Source: Planctomycetota bacterium
GTDB lineage: Bacteria; Planctomycetota; UBA1135; GCA-002686595
Direction: 5' to 3'
NCBI GenBank assembly: GCA_023150475.1
Contig: JAKLKU010000023.1
Span: forward strand, 1-64,000
Length of the DNA: 64,000 bases
Both the position numbers and the translations under genes were made by a program. Shown here in pieces: positions 52,303 through 61,379 of this stretch. The notes beneath the pieces are model-generated. The model searched no databases. It was not told the DNA's origin and worked only from the letters and a program-made list of their open reading frames with translations. The number at the start of each line of letters is the position of its first letter. The stretch's first letter is position 1.

Positions 52303-52574
52303 GCCGCGGGGCGTGGGGAGCGGGTTCCTCCCTACGGCCCGGCTACGCGTGAAGGCCGGCGGGCGTCCGTCGAGCGGCCGAGTGGTGCGCGCCGGCGTCG
52401 TGCACGAACTTCACTGGCATTCGATTCCTGCGAACCGGACGCCGTCACGCGCGATCCGGCCCGAGCCGCGTCGCGAGCGTTCTCTCCTGCCCGCGGCGCC
52501 GTGTCGCACCCGGAGGTTGGCAGCGGTTGCCGTGCGCTGCGGAGCCCGACGTTCCTGCGCGAAAGGGCGTCAGT

Positions 52575-55500
52575 ATGTCTCGTTACTCACGCATTCTCCG
52601 CGGCGCGTTCGTCGTCGCCGCGGGCCTCGCGAGCGCCGCGCGTCTCGAGGCACAGGTGCAGATCAGTGGGCCGCTCTCCGACGCAACGACCGGCCCGTTG
52701 CTCTCGGGCGTCGTCTACGTCGCCGTAGGCCACCTCGACGTGCCGTCGGGCGCCACGTTGACGGTGCAACGCGGCGCGATCGTCAAGTTCCAACAAGGCG
52801 TGCTCTTCCGCGTGCACGGCACGCTCGCGGCGCAGGGCACGAGCAAACTCCCGATCCACTTCTCGGATTATCGCGACGACTCGGTCGGCGGCGACACGAA
52901 CGGCGACGGCTCCGCGAGCTCGCCGGCGCCCGGCTGGTGGTACGGAGTGCACTTCTACGCCGGTTCGGACGCGAGTTCTCTCGCCCACGTCGACGTGCGC
53001 TACCCGGGCTACAACTGGACGGGCGGCATCACGCTCGAGGACAGCGGCCCGACGCTCGCGCACGTCGCGGTGCGGCACGGGTACGCGTCCGGGCTCGACC
53101 TGCTCTCGCTTCCGTCGACGCCGAGCGTCGTCGACTGCACGTTCGAAGCGAACGCGGGCGTCGCGATCGCGAACGTCTGCCTCGCGTCCCTGCCGGGCTT
53201 CGCGTCGAACCATGCGACGTCGAACGGCGGCGACTTCGCGCGGCTCACGGGGGGCACGTTCGTTGGCTCCACGCTCGCGCTCGAGGCCGAGTCGTTGCTC
53301 GAAGGCGCGCTCGTCGTCGCGACGCACGTCGACGTGGCGGCGGGGCAGACGCTCTCGCTCGGCCCCGGCGTCGTCTGGAAGTTCGACCAGGGACGCGTCG
53401 TGCGCGTGCACGGCACGCTCGAGGCGTTCGGCGACGTCTCGGCGCCGGTCGTGTTCACCGACGTGCGCGACGATTCGATCGCCGGCGACACCAACGGAGA
53501 CGGTGGAGCGAGTTCGCCTGCTCCGGGTTGGTGGTACGGCCTGCAGTTCTTCGTCGATTCGAGTTCGAGTCGGCTGCAACACACGGAGGTCCGCTATCCC
53601 GGATACGGCTGGAACGCCGGCGTGCTGCTCGACGACGCGGTGGTCGAGCTCGACCACGTGCTCGTGCGCGACGGATACGCCGCCGGCGTCGACTTCGCCG
53701 GCCAGTCGGTCGGTGCGAGCGTGCGGGACTCGAACTTCGTCGCCAATCAAGGCGTCGCGCTCGACCGACTGCCGCTCGCGGCGCTGCCTGGACTCGGAGG
53801 CAACTCCGCGACGGGCAATGGCGGGAACTTCGCGAGGGTCACCGTCGGCGGCTTCGCGGGCGCCACGCTCGCGCTCGATGCGTCGATGCAGACGAATCAG
53901 GCGTTCGTGATCGACACGCACGTCGCCGTCGGCGCCGGGCAGTCACTGATCCTCGACGCGGGCGTCGTGTTCAAGTTCCGCGCTCCCTATGCCGTGCAAG
54001 TCGACGGCACGTTGACGACGCTCGGCACCGAGCTCGAGCCGGTGGTCTTCACCGACTGGCGCGACGACACGATCGCGGGCGACACGAACGGCGACGGCAG
54101 CGCGAGTTCGCCGAACGACGGTTGGTGGTACGGCACGTTCCTCTACGACGGCGCGGACGCGAGCACGCTCGCCCGCACCGAGGTGCGTTACGCGGGCTAC
54201 AACTTCGAGGCGGGCATCACGCTCGACGGCGCGGACGCGCTACTCGACCACGTCACGATCCGCGACGGCCACGCCGCGGGCCTCGATCTCGTCGGTGCGA
54301 CGGTCGGCGCGCGGGTCTCGCACTGCGCGTTCGTCGCGAACCTCGGACGCGCGGTCGACCGCGTGCCGCTCGGTGCCGTCCCGGGCTTCGACTCGAACGT
54401 CGCGTCGGGGAACGGCGGCGACTTCATGCGAGTGACGAACGGCGGCTTCCAAGGTCCCGCGTTGACGATCGCGCCGCCGAACCTGCTCGAAGGCGCGCTC
54501 GTGTTCTCGACGCACCTCTCCGTGGCGGCGGGGCAGACGCTCGTGCTCGAGCCCGGTGTCGCATTCAAGTTCGACCAAGGTCTGATCGCGTCGCTCCAAG
54601 GCGGACTCGTCGTCACGAGCGCCGCGGAGCCGGTCACGTTCACCGACCTGCGCGACGACACGATCGCCGGCGACACCAACGGCGACGGGGCGAGTTCGTC
54701 GCCCGCGGCCGGCTGGTGGTACGGCGTGCACGTGTACCCGAGCGTCGATCCGAGCGCGCTCGCCGGCCTCGTCGTGCGTTACCCGGGCTACGGTTGGCAT
54801 GCGGGCATCACGAGCGAATCGGCGGTGTGTTCGCCGTCGGGCGCGCGCGTCGAGCACGGGCTCGGCGACGGCTTCGTGCTCACCGCCGCCGTGAGCCCGG
54901 TCGAGCGCGTCGCCGCGTTCGGCAACGCGAGCGACGGCATCGAGCTCGGCGGCGTCCTCGACGTGCGCCAAGCGAGCGCCGTCGCGAACGGCAACGGGTT
55001 CCGCCGCGGCGCGGGCCACGTGGGCGTCGTGCGCGACTCGATAGGGTGGGGGAACGGCGCGAACTTCGTCGGGTTCACGACGGGCACGCTCGTCTACTCC
55101 GACGGCACCGGATCGTTGTCCGGCACGCACGGCAACCTCGACCTCGATCCGCAGTTCGTCGGTGCGGCGAGCGGCGACCTGCACTTGCTCGCCGTGTCGC
55201 CGTGCGTCGACTCGGGCGATCCGAGCTCGCCGCTCGACCCCGACGCGACTCGCGCCGACATGGGCGCGTATCCGTTCGATCATTGCGCTCCGGTCGTCTA
55301 CTGCACGGCGAAGGTCAACAGTCTCGGCTGCACGCCGTTCGTCGAGACGGTGGGACACGCGAGCGCGTCGAGCGCGAGCTCGTTCGACCTCTTCGCGCGC
55401 AACGTGATCAACAACAAGAACGGGCTCTTCTTCTACGGGACGAACGGCCCACTCGGCGCGCCATTCCAAGGTGGCACGTTGTGCGTGAAGGGACCGCAGA

Positions 55501-55712
55501 AGCGGCTCGACGTGCAGAACTCCGGCGGCAATCCTCCGCCGAACGATTGTTCCGGATCGCTGCACGTCGACTTCAATGCCGTGATCCAGTCGGGAGTCGA
55601 TCCCGCGCTGGTCGTCGGCGCCATCGCGTGCGCGCAGGCCTGGTACCGCGATCCGCAGGATCCGTTCACGACGGGTCTGAGCGACGCGGTGCGCTTCCGC
55701 GTCTGTCCGTGA
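52575..55712 (+). CDS. Secreted repeat protein (right-handed beta-helix-like) with planctomycete YCTAKVNS C-terminal module
   Basis: 1045 residues. A signal peptide (ILRGAFVVAAGLASAARLEA) is followed by four repeats of about 198 residues. Each runs from a THxxVAAGQTL-like strand through PGVVxKFDQG, a FTDxRDDxIAGDTNGDG calcium-type loop and GWWYG to VRYPGYGW and a helical-turn segment. The fold is probably a parallel beta-helix of the parallel-beta-repeat type. A further beta-helix stretch ends in a DPQFVG/SGDPSSPLDPDATRADMGAY motif typical of such proteins. The last ~135 residues (55299-55709) are a Cys-containing module shared with the next gene. Surface or extracellular; no catalytic residues recognised. 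Ribosome binding site AAAGGG lies before the ATG. Confidence 0.85.
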   Translation: MSRYSRILRGAFVVAAGLASAARLEAQVQISGPLSDATTGPLLSGVVYVAVGHLDVPSGATLTVQRGAIVKFQQGVLFRVHGTLAAQGTSKLPIHFSDYRDDSVGGDTNGDGSASSPAPGWWYGVHFYAGSDASSLAHVDVRYPGYNWTGGITLEDSGPTLAHVAVRHGYASGLDLLSLPSTPSVVDCTFEANAGVAIANVCLASLPGFASNHATSNGGDFARLTGGTFVGSTLALEAESLLEGALVVATHVDVAAGQTLSLGPGVVWKFDQGRVVRVHGTLEAFGDVSAPVVFTDVRDDSIAGDTNGDGGASSPAPGWWYGLQFFVDSSSSRLQHTEVRYPGYGWNAGVLLDDAVVELDHVLVRDGYAAGVDFAGQSVGASVRDSNFVANQGVALDRLPLAALPGLGGNSATGNGGNFARVTVGGFAGATLALDASMQTNQAFVIDTHVAVGAGQSLILDAGVVFKFRAPYAVQVDGTLTTLGTELEPVVFTDWRDDTIAGDTNGDGSASSPNDGWWYGTFLYDGADASTLARTEVRYAGYNFEAGITLDGADALLDHVTIRDGHAAGLDLVGATVGARVSHCAFVANLGRAVDRVPLGAVPGFDSNVASGNGGDFMRVTNGGFQGPALTIAPPNLLEGALVFSTHLSVAAGQTLVLEPGVAFKFDQGLIASLQGGLVVTSAAEPVTFTDLRDDTIAGDTNGDGASSSPAAGWWYGVHVYPSVDPSALAGLVVRYPGYGWHAGITSESAVCSPSGARVEHGLGDGFVLTAAVSPVERVAAFGNASDGIELGGVLDVRQASAVANGNGFRRGAGHVGVVRDSIGWGNGANFVGFTTGTLVYSDGTGSLSGTHGNLDLDPQFVGAASGDLHLLAVSPCVDSGDPSSPLDPDATRADMGAYPFDHCAPVVYCTAKVNSLGCTPFVETVGHASASSASSFDLFARNVINNKNGLFFYGTNGPLGAPFQGGTLCVKGPQKRLDVQNSGGNPPPNDCSGSLHVDFNAVIQSGVDPALVVGAIACAQAWYRDPQDPFTTGLSDAVRFRVCP
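52699..54860 (+). repeat. Four ~594-597-bp intragenic repeats
   Basis: Units begin near 52699, 53296, 53890 and 54484; the last is partial. Each carries GACACSAACGGMGACG-type DNA for DTNGDG followed by a GGTTGGTGGTACGG-like segment for GWWYG. Confidence 0.75.
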
Positions 55713-55722
55713 GTTCCCCGCG

Positions 55723-55758
55723 GCGCGCGAGCCGGGACGAAGCTCCCGGTTCGCGCGC
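55723..55758. terminator. Bidirectional terminator-like hairpin
   Basis: Fifteen-base arms GCGCGCGAGCCGGGA / TCCCGGTTCGCGCGC pair with one G-T wobble around a 6-nt loop, 10 bp after the beta-helix stop and 23 bp from the convergent gene's end. There is no T-run. Confidence 0.55.
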
Positions 55759-55781
55759 GGCGGCTCGCCGACGCGATCGGC

Positions 55782-57512
55782 TCAGAGTCCCAGAGTGAAA
55801 CGCACCGCGTCGGTCAGGCCGATGTTGTTCGGCGGATCGAAGCTCGGGTCGCGCGACCAGAACTGGCCGTGCACGGTCGAGCCGGCGCCGAGTCCGTGCG
55901 CACTCGCGTAGCTCGCGGTGAACGGGAAGAAGTAGCCGCCCGAGCACGCCGACGTCGTGGAACCGCCGGAGTTCTGCGGCGGTAGACGCACGACCGGCGG
56001 CGCGACGCACAACGTGCCGCCGCCGAACGGAATCGCGGCCGAGTTCGCGCCCCAGAAGAAGATGCCGAGCTTGTTCGGGAGCACGCGGCTCGCCGTCAGC
56101 GTGAACGCCGTGGCCCCGGACGCGCTCGGGAGTCCGGTCGCGCCGGCGACCGGGGTGCAGCCAGAGCTGTTGACCTTCGCCGTGCAGTACGTCTCGAGCG
56201 TCGTCCCGACGCCGCCGCGATCGCGCAGGTAGAGATCGTTGGATCCGGAATCGATGCCGACGGCGAGGTGGCCCCACTCGGAGAAGCTGACGAAGCGTCC
56301 GTCCGGCGAGAGCGAGAGCTCGTGCCAGTCGTTCAGGAACGTCGGCGGCACCTGCTGCCCCGAGGTCGTCACGTTGATGCGTTCGGTGGATCCGAGCTGT
56401 CGGTCGCGCAAGAACACGTCGATGACGCCGTTGGTGTCGCCCGGCACCAGGTTGGTCGCGGGGCTCGAGAACGCGACGAAACGGCCGTCCGGCGACAGCT
56501 CGATCGGCTCGGACACGGAGCCGTCGCCGAAGGCTCCGTTCCAAGTCCCCGAGACGAGCTCGTTCGTACCGGTCGACAGGTCGCGCAGGATCACGTCCAC
56601 GAACAGCAACGGGTCGCCGGGCACGGCCGTCGGGTCGTCGGTGACGAACGCCACGTACCGGCCGTCGCCGCTGAGGCGCGGAGCCCAGGCGCCAAAGGCC
56701 AACTGCGCGCCGTTCGCATCGAGTCCGACGCGACTCGTGGTGCCCGCGACGAGGTCGCGCACGAACACGTCCGCGTCGTCATTGGTGTCGCCCGCGACGA
56801 GGTTCGAAGCGAAGGAGCCGAAGCACACGTAGCGGCCGTCGTCGCTGATCGAGCCCTCGTAGCTCTGCGCGTTGCCGTCGCCGGTGAGCGCGTCGCTCGC
56901 GCGGACGGTCGTCCCGAACTGACGGTCGCGGACGAACACGTCGTAGTGCCCGTTGTTGTCGCCGTGGATCAGGTCGCCGCCGTTCGACTGGAAGACGATC
57001 CAGCGGCCGTCCGGCGTGATCCGCGGGAACTCGTGGTTGCCGTTCGACGTGCCACCGCTGACCGAAGGGTTGTCCCACGTCGTGACGCCGAGCACCGTGT
57101 CACGAACGAGGATCCGCGGCGCATTGCCGCCCAGACCGGCGACCAGGTTGGTCGCGTAGGACTGGAAGACGACGTAGCGGCCGTCCGGAGTCGAATGGGG
57201 CTGCGCCGAGTAGCTGTTCCCGAACTCGCCGTTCGGCGCGACGCTCAGGATCGAGGTGAGTCCCGTCACACGGTCGTGCCGAGCCACGTGCGAGAACGAC
57301 GTCGGCGGTTGCTGGGTGAAGAGCGTGACGTCGAAGGTCGTGTAGCGACCGTCCGCGCTCACCGCATGTCGGGCGCTGGACACTCCAGTGAGGAAGACTT
57401 GACCACTCGAGTCGACGTCGACTCGTTGGGTGGTCTGGGCAAGGCAGGGCGTGGCGCCGACGGCGGCGAGACCGGCGATTCGTACGAACGAGCGAGCGAA
57501 GCGAGTCGGCAT
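55782..57512 (-). CDS. Secreted PD40/TolB-like beta-propeller protein with YCTAKVNS C-terminal module
   Basis: 576 residues. A signal peptide (FVRIAGLAAVGATPCLAQ) leads to repeated propeller blades marked by SxDGRYVxFxS: SADGRYTTF, STPDGRYVVFQS, ITPDGRWIVFQS, ISDDGRYVCFGS, LSGDGRYVAFVT, LSPDGRFVAFSS and LSPDGRFVSFSE, i.e. seven. Between them are DVFVRD strands and NLVAGDTN turns. The C-terminal ~135 residues (55785-56189) match the end of the convergent gene: YCTAKVNSSGCTP, PFGGGTLCVAPP, a CSGG motif and SRDPSFDPPNNIGLTDAVRF. Start chosen at the ATG giving the signal peptide. Likely an extracellular or surface protein; ligand unknown. Confidence 0.85.
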   Translation of the reverse strand: MPTRFARSFVRIAGLAAVGATPCLAQTTQRVDVDSSGQVFLTGVSSARHAVSADGRYTTFDVTLFTQQPPTSFSHVARHDRVTGLTSILSVAPNGEFGNSYSAQPHSTPDGRYVVFQSYATNLVAGLGGNAPRILVRDTVLGVTTWDNPSVSGGTSNGNHEFPRITPDGRWIVFQSNGGDLIHGDNNGHYDVFVRDRQFGTTVRASDALTGDGNAQSYEGSISDDGRYVCFGSFASNLVAGDTNDDADVFVRDLVAGTTSRVGLDANGAQLAFGAWAPRLSGDGRYVAFVTDDPTAVPGDPLLFVDVILRDLSTGTNELVSGTWNGAFGDGSVSEPIELSPDGRFVAFSSPATNLVPGDTNGVIDVFLRDRQLGSTERINVTTSGQQVPPTFLNDWHELSLSPDGRFVSFSEWGHLAVGIDSGSNDLYLRDRGGVGTTLETYCTAKVNSSGCTPVAGATGLPSASGATAFTLTASRVLPNKLGIFFWGANSAAIPFGGGTLCVAPPVVRLPPQNSGGSTTSACSGGYFFPFTASYASAHGLGAGSTVHGQFWSRDPSFDPPNNIGLTDAVRFTLGL

Positions 57513-57719
57513 GGACTTGGAGCTTTCTTGGTGGCGAACCGAGGGGCAGGAGAAGGCCATTCCGATGGCGTCTGCCTCCCGAAGCGCGCTGAAGTTGCGG
57601 AAGATTGGTCCTTATCTATCTCAACGTTCTCCGGACCGCCACGCAGGCTGACCGGCCGCGGCGTGTCCGTGCGCCAGGCCACGCCCGCCCGGCGCGTGCG
57701 CTCGCCCGCACGCGCGGAC

Positions 57720-57725
57720 TAGAAT
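57720..57725 (+). promoter_or_regulatory. Candidate -10 hexamer TAGAAT of the epimerase gene
   Basis: It ends 6 nt before the ATG at 57732, the tightest spacing in the window, so the transcript would be leaderless. An AT-rich patch (57594-57632) lies farther upstream. Confidence 0.5.
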
Positions 57726-57731
57726 CGCGGG

Positions 57732-58208
57732 ATGCAAACGCCTCCCGCCGCCCTCGCGCCCGTCGTGAAGGGCCTGCACCACGTCGCGATCGCCGTCGAG
57801 TCGCTCGAGAAGACCCGCGGCGCGTACGAGCAGGCGCTCGGCCTCGCGTCGAGCCCGATCGAGTTCGTGCCCGACCAGAAAGTGAACGTGCTCGTGCTCT
57901 ACGCCGGCGCGCAACGCATCGAGCTCGTCGAGCCCGCGTCCGCCGATTCACCGATCACGGGCTTCCTCCAGAAGCGCGGTGGCGGGTTGCACCACGTCGC
58001 GTGGAAGGTCGACGACGTCGCGGCGGCGCTCGAGCGCTTGAAGGCGGCGAACGTGCGCCTGATCGACCAGGCCCCGCGGCCCGGCGCGCACCACACGCGG
58101 ATCGCGTTCGTGCACCCGGCGGCGACCGGTGGAGTCCTGATGGAGCTCGTGGAAGAGCCGCGCGGCTTGGACGCTCGCGCGGAGCACGGCTCGGGTTTCC
58201 ATGGCTGA
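57732..58208 (+). CDS. mce: Methylmalonyl-CoA epimerase
   Basis: 158 residues with two vicinal-oxygen-chelate motifs. LHHVAIAVESLEKTRGAYEQ supplies the first metal His, RIELVEPASADSPI the Glu region, GGGLHHVAWKVDDVAAALER the second His, and GVLMELVEEP the final metal Glu. Length and HHVAxxV pattern are typical of the enzyme that interconverts (S)- and (R)-methylmalonyl-CoA, linking propionyl-CoA carboxylase to the mutase encoded at 48 kb. No Shine-Dalgarno, but a -10-like hexamer ends 6 nt upstream. Its end overlaps the carbonic anhydrase gene by 8 bp. Confidence 0.92.
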   Translation: MQTPPAALAPVVKGLHHVAIAVESLEKTRGAYEQALGLASSPIEFVPDQKVNVLVLYAGAQRIELVEPASADSPITGFLQKRGGGLHHVAWKVDDVAAALERLKAANVRLIDQAPRPGAHHTRIAFVHPAATGGVLMELVEEPRGLDARAEHGSGFHG

Positions 58209-58722
58209 CCGCGAGGACCCGATGGGGCACACCGACGACTTCCTTTCGAAGAACCGCGACTACGTCCAACGCGAGTTCGCCGGTCCGCTGCCGCTGCGGC
58301 CGTCGCGGCACGTCGCCGTCGTCGCGTGCATGGACTCGCGCATGCCGATCTTCCGCATTCTCGGGCTCAAGTCCGGCGAAGCGCACATCATCCGCAACGC
58401 GGGCGGCGTGGTGACCGACGACGTCGTGCGCTCGCTCTTGCTTTCGCAGCGCTTGATGGGCACGCGCGAGATCGTGCTCGTGCACCACACGGACTGTGGC
58501 CTCACCAAGATCAGCGAGGACCAGATGCGTCACGAGCTCGAGCTCGACACCGGGATGCGTCCGTGGTTCGCGCTCGAGTCGTTCAGCGACCCGTACGCCG
58601 ACGTGCGCCAGTCGATCCGCCGGCTGCAGCGCTCACCGTTCCTGCCGCATCGCGACTCGATCCGCGGCTTCGTCTACGAAGTCGAGAGCGGCTACCTGCG
58701 CGAAGTGAAGCTCGACGACTGA
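58201..58722 (+). CDS. Beta-carbonic anhydrase
   Basis: 173 residues. CMDSRM (Cys43, Asp45, Arg47) and HHTDCG (His96, Cys99) are the zinc ligands and the Asp-Arg dyad of beta-class carbonic anhydrases; IIRNAGGVVTDDVVRSL is also a family signature. It interconverts CO2 and bicarbonate in the cytoplasm. ATG 58201 overlaps the epimerase stop; ATG 58222 (MGHTDDFLSKNRDY) is an alternative. Its place between epimerase and carboxylase genes suggests it feeds bicarbonate to the biotin-dependent carboxylase (inference). Confidence 0.93.
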   Translation: MADREDPMGHTDDFLSKNRDYVQREFAGPLPLRPSRHVAVVACMDSRMPIFRILGLKSGEAHIIRNAGGVVTDDVVRSLLLSQRLMGTREIVLVHHTDCGLTKISEDQMRHELELDTGMRPWFALESFSDPYADVRQSIRRLQRSPFLPHRDSIRGFVYEVESGYLREVKLDD

Positions 58723-58758
58723 CCGCGCGGAACCGGGCGCCGCACGCGTGCGGCCTGC

Positions 58759-58764
58759 TAGACT
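58759..58764 (+). promoter_or_regulatory. Candidate -10 hexamer TAGACT of the kinase gene
   Basis: It ends 12 nt before the ATG at 58777, with no Shine-Dalgarno in between. Confidence 0.4.
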
Positions 58765-58776
58765 CTGCGCTCGCGC

Positions 58777-61125
58777 ATGCCCCAAGCGACTTCCCGCGGT
58801 CCGGGCGCCGCCGACGAGCCCGACGAGCAGCCACGCGGGTCCGCCGGCGGGCCGGACGTCGACGACCCCGTCGAAGAGTTGATGGCGCGTTGCCTCGACG
58901 CGGCGCCGGCGGAACGCGCGTCGGTCGTCGAGCGGCTCTCGCGCGAACATCCCGAGCACGCGGAGGAATTGCGCCGCCGACTCGCGGTGCTCGCGGGGCT
59001 CGGCGTGCGCGCGATCGACGCCGGTTCGAGCGCGTCCGGCGGCGAACAGCCTCTCGGCGACGGCGTGCCCGAGCGCTTGGGCGAGTTCCGGCTGATCGAA
59101 CGTCTCGGCGCCGGCGGCATGGGCGTCGTCTACCGCGCGGAGCAAACGTCGCTCGGCCGCGAAGTCGCGCTCAAGCTCGTGCGGCCCGAGCTCGTGTTCT
59201 TCGGCGGCACGCGCGAGCGTTTCCGCCGCGAAGTCGAAGCGATCGCAAAGCTCAAGCATCCCGGCATCGTCCCGGTGTTCGCCGTCGGCGAGGAGCGTGG
59301 ACTGCCGTACTTCGCGATGGAGCTCGTCGACGGCTGTTCGCTCGGCGACGTGCTCGCGATGCTCGGAGGCCGCGAGCCCGGGTCGCTTTCGGGCAAGGAC
59401 CTCGCCGACGCTCTCGAGCGCCGCGGTTTCGCGGTCGAACTCCGCGAAGGGTCGATCTTCGCCGGCACGTGGGTGGCGGCGTGCCTCGCGCTCGCGCGCG
59501 ACGTCGCCGCTGCGCTCGCGCACGCGCACTCGCACGGGCTCGTGCACCGCGACGTCAAACCCTCCAACGTGCTCGTCACGGCCGACGGCCGCGCGCGGCT
59601 GCTCGACTTCGGCCTCGCGAGCGTCGCCGACGACGTGCGCATGACGCGGACCGGCACGCAGCCGGGCACGCCGCTCTACATGGCGCCGGAACAGGTGCGC
59701 GGCGAGCGCGTCGATCCGCGCGCGGACGTGTACGGGCTCGGCGTGACGCTGCACGAGCTGCTCGCGCTCGAACCGCGTTTCCAAGGCCGCGATGCGTCGG
59801 CGTTGCGCGCGGCGATCGAACACGGCGACGCGCGGCCGTTGGTCGAGCGCAATCCACGCGTGCCGCGCGACGTCGACGCCGTCGTGCGCGTCGCGACCGA
59901 TCGTGAGCCCGCGCGGCGTTATCCGGACGCGACGCTCTTCGCACGCGATCTCGAGCACGCGCTCGCCGGCCGCCCGGTGCTTGCGCGTCCGCCGAGCGGT
60001 TGGGTGTCGTTCGCGCGTTGGGTGCGCCGGCACCCGACGCTCACGACCGCGAGTGGGCTCGGCCTCCTGCTCCTCGTCGGCGTGCCGCTCGCGCTCTACT
60101 TCCAACAGAAGCAGCACGCCGACGAACTCGCCGAATCGCTCGACCGCGAGCACGCTGCGCGAGTCGACTCGGACGCCGCCGCGGACTTCCTCTTCAACAT
60201 GGTGCTCGCGGCGACGCCGGAGCGCCTGCGCGGCCGGCCGTTCGAGCTCGCGACGTGGATCGACGGCGCGTTGGAGGAGCTCGACCGCCAACCGTACGCG
60301 CCCGACTTCGTGCAGCGACTCCTGATGTTCGGCGGCGAGGCGCTGACGTCCGTCGGCAAGCTCGACCGCGCGATCGAGGTGCTGCGCCGAGCCGACGCGA
60401 TCGAAGTCGACGGTGCGCACGCGCTCGCCGGTTGGGAAGGCCGCATCAAGAGCAACCTCGCGACGGCGTTGCAGCAGCAGGCGCGCTTCGACGAAGCGGA
60501 AGTCCTCTTCCGCGAGGCGCTCGCGATCTATCTCGCCGCAAAGCCGCGCGTCGCCGCGGCGGTCGCCGTCGCGCGCAACAACCTGGCGGTGCTCTTGATC
60601 CAACGCGGCAAGCCCGCGGACGCGGAGCCGGAGCTCGCCGCGGCGATCGAAGGTTATCTCTCCCTCGGCGAGCCTTACGCAGCCTCGCTCGCCGTCGCGC
60701 GCATCAATCGTTCGCAGTTGCTTGCAGATCTCGGGCGAGCCGCGGACGCAGTCGCGGAGTCCGACGCAGCGCTCGCGCTGCTGCGCTCGCTGCCCGACGC
60801 GAACGCGACGTACGTGCCGACGGTGCTCAACAACCGCAGCCTCGCGAAACGCGCGCTCGGCGATCTCGCCGGCGCGCGCGCCGACGGCGAAGCCGCGCTC
60901 GCCGAGTACGAGCGGCTCTACCCTGGCCCGCACGCGTCGAAGGCGAAGGCGCGTTACAACCTCGGCGTCACGCTCGAAGCGCAACGCGAGCTCCGCGCCG
61001 CTCACGACGCGGTCGAGCGTGCGCACGCCGAGATGCTCGAAGTGGGGCTCGCGGAGCATCCCGACACGCGGCGCTTCGCGGAGCGGCTCGCCGCGCTCGC
61101 CGAGAAACTCGACGCAGAGAAGTGA
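58777..61125 (+). CDS. PknB-type serine/threonine protein kinase with TM helix and TPR tail
   Basis: 782 residues. An acidic N-terminal helical region (about 30-75) precedes the kinase domain (about 103-395). Motifs are [12 protein letters not shown] (111-122), ALK with Lys133, HRDVKPSN (257-264), DFG (277-279) and APEQ (303-306). A ~45-residue insertion (about 196-240) sits between the hinge and the helix before the catalytic loop. One membrane helix (about 424-442) follows, then TPR-like repeats to the end ([39 protein letters not shown]). Likely a membrane signalling kinase whose tail recruits partners. The gene lies between the carbonic anhydrase and carboxylase genes but appears to have its own promoter. 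Confidence 0.94.
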   Translation: MPQATSRGPGAADEPDEQPRGSAGGPDVDDPVEELMARCLDAAPAERASVVERLSREHPEHAEELRRRLAVLAGLGVRAIDAGSSASGGEQPLGDGVPERLGEFRLIERLGAGGMGVVYRAEQTSLGREVALKLVRPELVFFGGTRERFRREVEAIAKLKHPGIVPVFAVGEERGLPYFAMELVDGCSLGDVLAMLGGREPGSLSGKDLADALERRGFAVELREGSIFAGTWVAACLALARDVAAALAHAHSHGLVHRDVKPSNVLVTADGRARLLDFGLASVADDVRMTRTGTQPGTPLYMAPEQVRGERVDPRADVYGLGVTLHELLALEPRFQGRDASALRAAIEHGDARPLVERNPRVPRDVDAVVRVATDREPARRYPDATLFARDLEHALAGRPVLARPPSGWVSFARWVRRHPTLTTASGLGLLLLVGVPLALYFQQKQHADELAESLDREHAARVDSDAAADFLFNMVLAATPERLRGRPFELATWIDGALEELDRQPYAPDFVQRLLMFGGEALTSVGKLDRAIEVLRRADAIEVDGAHALAGWEGRIKSNLATALQQQARFDEAEVLFREALAIYLAAKPRVAAAVAVARNNLAVLLIQRGKPADAEPELAAAIEGYLSLGEPYAASLAVARINRSQLLADLGRAADAVAESDAALALLRSLPDANATYVPTVLNNRSLAKRALGDLAGARADGEAALAEYERLYPGPHASKAKARYNLGVTLEAQRELRAAHDAVERAHAEMLEVGLAEHPDTRRFAERLAALAEKLDAEK

Positions 61126-61315
61126 GCGCTCGTGCGCCGCACGCTGCGGCGAGGCCGCGCGCGCGAGCTCGGCGCGGATCAGCGCTCTCGCTGAACGAAG
61201 CGCGCACGTCTCGTCAATGGTCGAGGCGCTCGATTCGCCAAAGAGCCTCCGCATGCCCACGCTTTCGCACGCATGTACGCCGAGCGTCCGACGCGAAGAC
61301 GGAGATCCGAAGTGG

Positions 61316-61321
61316 TAGAGT
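61316..61321 (+). promoter_or_regulatory. Candidate -10 hexamer TAGAGT of the carboxylase gene
   Basis: It ends 58 nt before the GTG start at 61380. The leader ends with Shine-Dalgarno GAGGAT. Confidence 0.35.
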
Positions 61322-61379
61322 CCGCGACTTCTTCCGCACCACCAGCCCCGCTCGCCACGCTCGATCCGAGGATCCCGCC

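Larger units (their letters stand above)
51817..52574. other. 758-bp non-coding island
   Basis: Between the antiporter start and the beta-helix gene start. It holds the 14-bp tandem array (51981-52043) and repeat copy B (52203-52302). Open frames through it are Arg-rich and are broken in repeat logic, because the 14-bp unit is not a multiple of three. Promoters for both divergent genes must lie here, but no TANNNT hexamer sits close to either start. Confidence 0.6.
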
